Assembly (NCBI GenBank): GCA_938022485.1
Contig: CALIEE010000081.1
Coordinates: 1-6,903, forward strand
DNA: 6,903 nt
Source of the DNA: an uncultured bacterium
Lineage (GTDB): Bacteria > Bdellovibrionota_C > UBA2361 > SZUA-149 > CALKYB01
Direction: 5' to 3'
Below, piece by piece: positions 1-4,925 of this stretch (the first letter of the stretch is position 1; every line of letters begins with the position of its first letter). The notes beneath the pieces are model-generated. The model was not told the origin of the DNA. It made no database searches and was given only the letters and a program-made list of their open reading frames with translations. Made by a program: the position numbers and the translations under genes.

Positions 1-671
1 GCCCTGGCCAAACTCACGCTACGAGATTGCAAAACCTTAGCCCCCGCACTAGCTAACTCCAACATTTCCTCATAGGTAACTTTATTAAGTTTCCGCGCCT
101 CGGGGCAGAGCTTTGGCAATGCAGAGTATACTCCATCAATGTCGGTCAAGATAAGACATGGACAAGAATCCAGAGCAGCTGCCACTGCCACCGCTGTAGT
201 GTCAGATCCCCCTCGACCTAAAAGAGTAAAATCTCCCTGATCGTCAATGCCCTGAAAACCACAAATGACAGGCACGATATCTTTCTCTAATAAGGCCTTT
301 ATGGCAGTTGAATCAATGCCTGCAATAAGATCCTGACCAAAAGTCCTCTTAGTCTTCATGCTAAACTGATGAGCCATCAAAGAACGTGACTTAATGCCGA
401 GATCTTGAATTGCCATTGAGGTCAGAGCTGAACTAACCATTTCACCGGAAGCTAGAAGCTGGCTATACTCCCGTACAGGAGCCTCTCCGCTGGCAATAGT
501 CTTACAAAGTCCAATCAGACGATCAGTTTCACCACTCATGGCTGAAACGACAACGACAACTCTATCGCCTGTTTTACTGATGTGACGAGTAACCCTCTCA
601 GCTACCGCCTTTATACGTTCAGGGGAGCCCACTGAGGTTCCCCCAAATTTCATGACTACAGTCTTTCCCAT
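1..671 (-). CDS. lysC: Aspartate kinase, N-terminal 223 residues (cut by window edge)
   Basis: Aspartate kinase phosphorylates aspartate with ATP in the cytoplasm, the first step towards lysine, diaminopimelate, threonine and methionine. The translation from ATG at 671 gives 223 complete residues with no stop before the edge. A full enzyme of this type is usually about 400 residues, so the C-terminal ACT regulatory domains lie outside the window. Visible kinase motifs are KFGGTSVG (residues 8-15), SGE (75-77), LGRGGSDTT (151-159), TDIDGVY (176-182) and EMLELASAGAKVL (202-214). The substrate-binding Lys8 and Arg153 are present. After TDIDGVY the family normally reads TADPR; here it reads SALPK (183-187), so the usual Asp is Leu and the usual Arg is Lys. 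A Shine-Dalgarno GGAG (675-678) lies three bases before the ATG, and tsaE ends 25 bases upstream, suggesting co-transcription. The family call is very secure; feedback properties cannot be judged without the ACT domains. Confidence 0.96.
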   Translation of the reverse strand, partial: MGKTVVMKFGGTSVGSPERIKAVAERVTRHISKTGDRVVVVVSAMSGETDRLIGLCKTIASGEAPVREYSQLLASGEMVSSALTSMAIQDLGIKSRSLMAHQFSMKTKRTFGQDLIAGIDSTAIKALLEKDIVPVICGFQGIDDQGDFTLLGRGGSDTTAVAVAAALDSCPCLILTDIDGVYSALPKLCPEARKLNKVTYEEMLELASAGAKVLQSRSVSLAR

Positions 672-696
672 GTTCTCCAGACGGACACTTTCGCCG

Positions 697-1176
697 TTAA
701 GCTCCTAATAGAGATTGCAGTTCCAAATCGGAAAACCCTGATATAAAACTACATTTTCTATCAAGATTTGTTTTAGATTCGGCGAAGTTTATCTCGATAT
801 ATCTGGAAAGTAAATGATTGAAATTCTCCAGTTTCTCTGGCCATTCAACGAGTATCAATTCATTCGAGGCTGCCGAAATATCTTCCAACCCGTTATCACA
901 AGCCTGACCTTCAATTCTAAAACAGTCTAGGTGACGAATTTTTGAGACGGTTGGGTCGGAGGACTGGTATTCAAATTCAATTAAGTAGCTAGGGCTTTTC
1001 ACTTGTCCAGACAAGCCATAGGCTGAGAGCATTCCTCTTACGAACTCTGTCTTCCCAGCTCCTAAAGGGCCCGAAAGCCCTAGGACATCCCCGCCACCTA
1101 AGATCGAGGCAACCGACTTAGCCAAGGCATGTAACTCATCCACGCTGGAGACAACTATTTCCGTAGGACTCTGCAC
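697..1176 (-). CDS. tsaE: TsaE, ATPase subunit of the tRNA t6A37-modifying machinery (start uncertain)
   Basis: TsaE (older name YjeE) is a small P-loop ATPase that works with TsaB, TsaC and TsaD to make threonylcarbamoyl-adenosine at position 37 of ANN-decoding tRNAs. From the chosen GTG start the protein is 159 residues, the usual family size. It shows the Walker A loop GPLGAGKT (36-43), the SPSYLIEFEY segment (61-70) that matches the family SPTF..NEY strand, HLDCFRI (82-88) with the conserved Asp, and EWPE (111-114). The frame stays open upstream to a TTG at 1341, adding 55 residues. That extension has no family resemblance, no clear Shine-Dalgarno, and overlaps strong RNA inverted repeats, so I treat it as untranslated. 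The GTG at 1176 places the N-terminus just where family members begin, but it also lacks a recognisable Shine-Dalgarno; a TTG at 1212 is a third option. lysC follows after 25 bases. Identity is secure, the start is not. Confidence 0.9.
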   Translation of the reverse strand: MQSPTEIVVSSVDELHALAKSVASILGGGDVLGLSGPLGAGKTEFVRGMLSAYGLSGQVKSPSYLIEFEYQSSDPTVSKIRHLDCFRIEGQACDNGLEDISAASNELILVEWPEKLENFNHLLSRYIEINFAESKTNLDRKCSFISGFSDLELQSLLGA

Positions 1177-1228
1177 AAAATCAAAGGACAGGTGTAATAA
1201 ATGAAACGACAAATGAAAAACGCTGAGG

Positions 1229-1335
1229 GACAGTGTAGCATTTCTATGCCCTTTTAAGAAAATACCCCGTCTACTTGAAACTTCGGCTTTTTCTATACCG
1301 ATAGTAAAGGGGTATAAGCAGTGCGTAGCACTGTC
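1229..1335 (-). promoter_or_regulatory. Candidate structured RNA leader of tsaE-lysC
   Basis: Read as minus-strand RNA, this stretch can fold into several stems found by eye. A hairpin pairs CAGTGC (1333-1328) with GCACTG (1324-1319) around a 3-base loop. Next, ATACCCC (1315-1309) pairs perfectly with GGGGTAT (1268-1262); inside it TACT pairs with AGTA and TCGG with CCGA, giving one long imperfect stem-loop of 7+4+4 pairs that is followed by a T-rich run. In competition with the first hairpin, GACAGTG (1335-1329) can pair with CACTGTC (1235-1229), closing the long stem-loop inside an outer helix. Two exclusive folds are typical of attenuators and riboswitches, but I recognise no known class, including the lysine riboswitch that might be expected before a lysC operon. 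Some of these short matches could arise by chance. Confidence 0.3.
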
Positions 1336-1360
1336 AGACAACAGATTTACTGTAACCTAA

Positions 1361-1391
1361 AATATGCTTACAAGAGCCAAGCTTTTGACAA
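1361..1391 (-). promoter_or_regulatory. Weak candidate sigma-70-type promoter for tsaE-lysC
   Basis: On the minus strand TTGTCA (1391-1386) matches five of six bases of the -35 consensus. CATATT (1366-1361) matches four of six of the -10 consensus. The 19-base spacer is longer than ideal. Transcription would start near 1354, which would give a leader of about 180 bases before the GTG of tsaE and include all the stems at 1229-1335. This is pattern matching only. Confidence 0.22.
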
Positions 1392-1437
1392 GAAAAGATA
1401 GAATTCCAGTATTGTTAGTGTGTTTTATGATTTTCTT

Positions 1438-1449
1438 GCGAAGCTTCGC
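1438..1449. repeat. 12-bp perfect palindrome
   Basis: GCGAAGCTTCGC reads the same on both strands. As RNA it could form only a 4-bp stem with a 4-base loop. It sits between the GTAA hairpin and the candidate tsaE promoter. It could be a binding site for a dimeric protein or a chance palindrome; no partner site was found. Confidence 0.45.
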
Positions 1450-1486
1450 TTCTCAACTTTTTCAGACAAGGTATATTGGTCTAATG

Positions 1487-1504
1487 GCTTTGCTTACGCA
1501 AAGC
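1487..1504 (-). repeat. 7-bp perfect hairpin with GTAA (GNRA-type) loop
   Basis: On the minus strand GCTTTGC (1504-1498) and GCAAAGC (1493-1487) form a perfect 7-bp stem around the loop GTAA, which belongs to the unusually stable GNRA tetraloop class. On the plus strand the loop is TTAC, which is not GNRA, so the sequence fits a functional minus-strand transcript better. It directly follows the 12-bp inverted repeat. There is no T-run behind it, so it is not a classical intrinsic terminator; it may protect the 3' end of the cdaA-cdaR-glmM mRNA or belong to a structured RNA. Confidence 0.5.
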
Positions 1505-1505
1505 T

Positions 1506-1564
1506 TATACTGAAACCTGATGTAATGTTTAGCCAAACACGGGATTCTAAGTGGTTTCAGTATA
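1506..1564. repeat. 12-bp perfect inverted repeat enclosing a small hairpin
   Basis: TATACTGAAACC (1506-1517, plus strand) is exactly inverted as GGTTTCAGTATA (1553-1564), 35 bases apart. Inside, TGTTT (1526-1530) and AAACA (1535-1539) form a second, 5-bp hairpin. The outer arm begins 33 bases after the glmM stop. The layout could be a folded mRNA 3' end, a protein-binding site, or a tiny palindromic repeat element with terminal inverted repeats. No flanking target-site duplication is evident to me and no second copy occurs in this window, so origin and role stay open. Confidence 0.6.
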
Positions 1565-1597
1565 TCCCTCAGAGAAAGATAAACTAAACTGAGTCTA

Positions 1598-2947
1598 TTA
1601 CTTCAAAGCCTGCTCGACAACCGCGGTCAACTCCAAAGCAACCTCAGAACAAAGCTTAGAGTCTTCACATTCTACCATGACACGAGCCTTTTTCTCCGTC
1701 CCCGAGTAGCGTAGCAACACACGCCCAGAAGACCCAAGCTTTTCTTCCATAGCGGCAACACAAGATGTCACTGCAGGAAGTTCCTCAAATGGAATTTTTT
1801 CCTTCACCCTAACGTTGATTAGTTCTTGAGGAAATTTTTCAATTAAGCCAGAAAAACTAGACATTGGTTTTTGTTTCTTTACTGCTATTGCCAAAGTAAG
1901 TAGAGAGGTTAGAATCCCGTCCCCAGTAGTATTATGATCCAGAGCGATCACATGGCCAGACTGCTCTCCACCAAAATTAATTCCATGCTTTAACATTTCA
2001 GCGAGAACATAACGATCCCCCACACCAGAACGCTTCAACCCAATACCATGCTTTTCAAGAGCTTTTTCCAGCCCCATATTACTCATTACCGTACCAACAA
2101 CAGCATCCCCTTTTAGCTCTCCTTTTTCCTTTGCATCAATCGCACAAAGAGCCAGGAGCAGGTCACCGTCCATAATGAAACCGTTTTCATCACACATAAC
2201 TACACGGTCTGCATCGCCATCATAAGCAATCCCACAATCCGCTCGATGCTTTTTAACCAAGTCCACCATCATCTCAGGGTGAAGGCTCCCACAATCTTGG
2301 TTAATGTTTTTCCCGTCCGGATTATCGCCATGAGTTACAATCTCAGCTCCTAACTCAGAAAACACATCAGCCGCTACCCGATAAGCCGCACCATTAGCTG
2401 TATCAAGAACAACTCGCAGGCCATCAAATTTAACCGTTTTTTCAATACAACTCTTTAAGTAAACAGTGTATCGTCCCACTGCATCTTCAATCCGGTAAGC
2501 TTTCCCAATTTTCTCGGGTGACGCCCTGAGGGCGTTTATTTTTTCAGGATCCAGCAAGCTTTCAATTTGATCTTCGGTTTCATCCGCGAGCTTGAAACCA
2601 TCATGACCGAAAAACTTAATCCCATTGTCCTCATATGGATTGTGAGAAGCAGAAATCATAACTCCCGCATCAGCTCGCATACTACGGGTCATGAAGGAAA
2701 TACCAGGTGTGGGTAGTGGTCCGCAAAGAATCACATCCATTCCCATGGAAGTTAGACCACTGGCCAATGCAGTTTCAATCATATAGCCAGAAATCCTAGT
2801 GTCTTTCCCAATCAAAACTCTATGACGACCGGTACTTTGACCAAGTACGTGCGCGGCAGCTCTGCCAAGAGCCATGATCGTTTCCGAATCCATTGGGGCA
2901 ACATTTGCCTGCCCTCTAACTCCATCAGTTCCAAATAATCTTCCCAT
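1598..2947 (-). CDS. glmM: Phosphoglucosamine mutase GlmM
   Basis: GlmM converts glucosamine-6-phosphate to glucosamine-1-phosphate in the cytoplasm, feeding UDP-GlcNAc synthesis for peptidoglycan and outer-membrane sugars. From ATG at 2947 the protein has 449 residues, the family norm, and begins MGRLFGTDGVRG as GlmM proteins do. An in-frame TTG at 2974 would add nine residues, but they belong to the end of cdaR in another frame and are not needed. Key sites: SASHNP (99-104) with the phosphorylated Ser101; DGDADR (243-248), the metal-binding loop; GEQSGH (327-332), sugar binding; RYSGTE (413-418), phosphate binding, followed by KK where many homologues have P and a small residue. The gene starts five bases after the cdaR stop, with GGAG (2961-2964) 13 bases upstream inside cdaR, so translational coupling is likely. 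In Gram-positive bacteria GlmM binds and restrains CdaA, which fits this neighbourhood. Confidence 0.98.
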   Translation of the reverse strand: MGRLFGTDGVRGQANVAPMDSETIMALGRAAAHVLGQSTGRHRVLIGKDTRISGYMIETALASGLTSMGMDVILCGPLPTPGISFMTRSMRADAGVMISASHNPYEDNGIKFFGHDGFKLADETEDQIESLLDPEKINALRASPEKIGKAYRIEDAVGRYTVYLKSCIEKTVKFDGLRVVLDTANGAAYRVAADVFSELGAEIVTHGDNPDGKNINQDCGSLHPEMMVDLVKKHRADCGIAYDGDADRVVMCDENGFIMDGDLLLALCAIDAKEKGELKGDAVVGTVMSNMGLEKALEKHGIGLKRSGVGDRYVLAEMLKHGINFGGEQSGHVIALDHNTTGDGILTSLLTLAIAVKKQKPMSSFSGLIEKFPQELINVRVKEKIPFEELPAVTSCVAAMEEKLGSSGRVLLRYSGTEKKARVMVECEDSKLCSEVALELTAVVEQALK

Positions 2948-2952
2948 CCTGG

Positions 2953-3891
2953 TTACTTTTCTCCAGTTTTCCAAATATTAACTTTAACCTCAGCGGGTGA
3001 GGCTGCTACCATACTGAACCCACTCGGCAACTTTGCTTGCAACTCAACTATTCCTTGGCCTTGACTGAAGGGGCTAGCATCAGCCACCAAACCTATTTCA
3101 ACTTTTTCTAGTTTCTCAAGATCCTTGCTAGGGCCGGTTACAACTATAGATGCTTCCAAAGGCTTAACCGAAGCTTGAAAACCTTCAGCCGTCAAAACTT
3201 TTATAGGCAAAGAAGCAAAGGCTCTTTTTCTCACCAAAGGCTCTAGATCTACACGAACACTAACAACGTTGACGCCTAACTCTGTTAGCCTGCCTACTTC
3301 CTCCAATCTCATCTCTCGATCAAGCTCACGTGAAATTCCTGAAATATCTACAGGCCCAGTGCTAACTTCAGTAATATCCTTGAGCTCACTGTTAGGACCT
3401 CTTACAACGACTGCGGAAGGGATAGCTACAACTGAAGACAATTTCATTCCATCTTTGGGCTTACCCTGAACTGGGACATTAACTTTTAGACTCTTTCGAA
3501 TCACTTTCTCGAAGCCCAGCTCAATTTCCGGTGGCTCAATCGCTTTCACCTCTACCCCGTTCGGAAGATTTAGATCATCTGGCGATAGGCTCAATTTATA
3601 GCTACGCCCATCAAAATCTGAGGGCAACGATATTGAAAATGAGGGGTTTGTAACCCGTAGCTGATTTACAAGGTGATTTGGACCAGTCAGGCGGACTCGA
3701 GCCACTAACCCTTTTCTACCATTTGCAGGCTTAACAACCATCAAGCTCTCGGGAAGGTTCGTGATGAAGACTCTGGCCAAGTGAGTTTCTGTCACTGAAT
3801 TGTCAGGACTATAAAAATAGAATTCGAGTAAACCTGCCAATACTAGGGCAAATAATTTTATGCCCAAGTTTTCAAAAAAAAACTTTCTCAT
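2953..3891 (-). CDS. cdaR: CdaR-like YbbR-domain protein, membrane-anchored
   Basis: CdaR proteins are extracytoplasmic partners of the diadenylate cyclase CdaA and modulate its activity in the Gram-positive bacteria where this has been studied. This 312-residue protein has a short cytoplasmic start (MRKFFFENLG), one membrane segment at about 11-27, and then three YbbR-type beta domains at about 36-127, 131-216 and 222-307. Each domain carries a matching GP turn: LTGPNHL (68-74), VRGPNSEL (163-170) and VTGPSKDL (251-258). No enzyme motif is visible. The ATG overlaps the cdaA stop in an ATGA, and an AGGTG precedes it by eight bases, so the two proteins should be made together. That arrangement supports the partner role by context; the biochemical effect of CdaR in this type of organism is inferred. 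Family certain, regulatory role probable. Confidence 0.93.
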   Translation of the reverse strand: MRKFFFENLGIKLFALVLAGLLEFYFYSPDNSVTETHLARVFITNLPESLMVVKPANGRKGLVARVRLTGPNHLVNQLRVTNPSFSISLPSDFDGRSYKLSLSPDDLNLPNGVEVKAIEPPEIELGFEKVIRKSLKVNVPVQGKPKDGMKLSSVVAIPSAVVVRGPNSELKDITEVSTGPVDISGISRELDREMRLEEVGRLTELGVNVVSVRVDLEPLVRKRAFASLPIKVLTAEGFQASVKPLEASIVVTGPSKDLEKLEKVEIGLVADASPFSQGQGIVELQAKLPSGFSMVAASPAEVKVNIWKTGEK

Positions 3892-4754
3892 TTCTTGGGC
3901 ACCTGAGAAGCTTTATCTGTTTTCTTGGAACTGGCCTTATCTTGGGCTTCAGAAGAAACGTTCTTATCGCTGTTGGAGCTATTTTTGAACAAACCCTCTG
4001 CAAAAAGAAACTTTCCTAGAACTTTGGAAAGATTCAAGGCTCCTATATCTCTCGTAATCTTACCGTCCCTGACCAAGGATATTTGACCGGTCTCCTCTGA
4101 AACCACTAAAACAAGAGCATCTGTTTTCTCAGACAAGCCAACAGCTGCTCTATGACGCGTTCCCAAATCATCCGGCAATTCTGCACTAAAAGAAAGTGGC
4201 AAGACGGCTCCTGCAGCAATCACTCGGTCTTTTTTTACGACAACTGCTCCATCATGGATTGGGGATTCTTGGTGAAATATAGAAATAAGAAGTTGCTTGC
4301 TAATAACCCCATCAATCTCCACGGCATGCTCGGTGTAATCACCCAAACCCACATCCTGTTGAATAACCAAGATCGCGCCTGTTCTTTTCTCAGCTAAAGT
4401 AGAGACCGCAGCAACAATCTGTTGCACAGTTCGCTCGGAGCGACTTTCAAACTCATTGGAAAAACCAGAAAATAGACCAACCTTGGTGAGAGCTCTCCTA
4501 AGATCATCTTGAAACAATACAACGATCAACAGTATCACCGAGCCTAAGAAGTTACTTAGGATCCAGTTCAACACAACGAAATTCAACTCTCGGCTTACAA
4601 AGTAAACAAGAGCAACGATCGCTAAACCCACCAGCATGGGTTGAGCCCGAGTACCTCGAACCAAAATAAGAGTGGTATAAATAATACCCGACACTAGAAG
4701 AATATCTACAACTCGACTAAAAGTGTCTGCGGTAAGGAAACTCTGTAAATCCAT
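3888..4754 (-). CDS. cdaA: Membrane diadenylate cyclase CdaA (DAC / DisA_N domain)
   Basis: CdaA condenses two ATP into cyclic di-AMP, a second messenger that controls potassium and osmolyte transport and cell-wall balance. The 288-residue protein has the classical layout: three membrane segments at about 14-32, 39-54 and 65-82, a short linker, and a DAC domain from about 100 to 252. Both catalytic signatures are intact: DGA (168-170, in SPIHDGAVVV) and RHR (200-202, in GTRHRAAVGLSE). The juxtamembrane RGTRA (33-37) is also typical. The tail after about residue 256 is rich in Ser, Lys, Asp and Asn, has no hydrophobic core, and looks disordered; it is longer than I would expect. The ATG at 4754 lacks a clear Shine-Dalgarno but is the only sensible start, since the next Met (40) lies beyond the first membrane segment. 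It heads the cdaA-cdaR-glmM unit behind the ftsH terminator. Confidence 0.97.
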   Translation of the reverse strand: MDLQSFLTADTFSRVVDILLVSGIIYTTLILVRGTRAQPMLVGLAIVALVYFVSRELNFVVLNWILSNFLGSVILLIVVLFQDDLRRALTKVGLFSGFSNEFESRSERTVQQIVAAVSTLAEKRTGAILVIQQDVGLGDYTEHAVEIDGVISKQLLISIFHQESPIHDGAVVVKKDRVIAAGAVLPLSFSAELPDDLGTRHRAAVGLSEKTDALVLVVSEETGQISLVRDGKITRDIGALNLSKVLGKFLFAEGLFKNSSNSDKNVSSEAQDKASSKKTDKASQVPKK

Positions 4755-4811
4755 AATTGGACCAGTTAAAATCGGACTAATTTATTCCTAGTCCAAAAGG
4801 TAAAAGTTATA
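4755..4811 (-). promoter_or_regulatory. cdaA leader: possible promoter and two exclusive hairpins
   Basis: Between the ftsH terminator and cdaA, TATAAC (4811-4806) resembles a -10 box but overlaps the terminator T-run and has no good -35 at 17 bases, so the promoter call is weak. Downstream, GGACTA (4794-4789) pairs with TAGTCC (4779-4774) around a 9-base loop. The overlapping TTGGAC (4796-4791) can instead pair with GTCCAA (4762-4757), whose last base is two bases from the start codon. The two pairings use the same bases and exclude each other; the second would occlude the initiation region. No Shine-Dalgarno is visible in the 15 bases before the ATG, while an AGGA lies in the loop of the first hairpin, about 30 bases upstream. 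Confidence 0.3.
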
Positions 4812-4844
4812 AAAAACCAGCCTGCAACTCATCATGCTGCAAGC
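4811..4844 (-). terminator. Rho-independent terminator of ftsH
   Basis: On the minus strand GCTTGCAGC (4844-4836) pairs with GTTGCAGGC (4828-4820) in a 9-bp stem with two G-U pairs and a 7-base loop. TGG and then six T residues (4816-4811) follow. It lies about 80 bases after the ftsH stop. Stem plus T-run is the textbook pattern, and the reverse direction has no comparable T-run. It suggests that ftsH is largely transcribed apart from cdaA-cdaR-glmM. Confidence 0.65.
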
Positions 4845-4925
4845 AAACTCAGACAACACTACAACCAAAATTTTTTCCAGCAAAGCACCGAACAATATTC
4901 TGGAACTTACGAGGGGAAGATAAAA

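Larger units (their letters stand above)
1177..1597. other. Non-coding gap between glmM and tsaE, rich in inverted repeats
   Basis: I see no credible gene on either strand in these roughly 420 bases. The only long frame is the upstream extension of tsaE, which looks unlike protein. Seen from glmM to tsaE on the minus strand, the gap holds a weak 5-bp hairpin just after the glmM stop (1568-1593), a 12-bp inverted repeat (1506-1564), a 7-bp hairpin with a GTAA loop (1487-1504), a 12-bp perfect palindrome (1438-1449), a weak promoter-like pair (1361-1391), and a group of nested stems (1229-1335). A 12-bp imperfect tandem repeat on the plus strand covers 1199-1222. In related gene orders I recall acpS and nnr between glmM and tsaE; nothing recognisable of them is left here. 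Confidence 0.7.

Noticed and set aside
1229..1335. Lysine riboswitch or T-box before lysC
   Set aside because: The conserved core sequences of these classes are not visible; only generic stems are present.
1379..1506. Three AAGCTT hexamers spaced about 60 bases apart (1379, 1441, 1501)
   Set aside because: The flanking sequences do not match each other, so this is not a direct-repeat or CRISPR-like array.
1506..1564. Intrinsic terminator of glmM
   Set aside because: The stem is good but no T-run follows either arm, so I list it as an inverted repeat instead.
4152..4397. Plus-strand frame of 81 codons across cdaA
   Set aside because: Antisense to the DAC domain, with no recognisable protein features.
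4875..4905. TTCCAG / CTGGAA 6-bp inverted repeat between ftsH and its terminator
   Set aside because: Six base pairs with a 19-base spacer are expected by chance, and nothing else supports a site.
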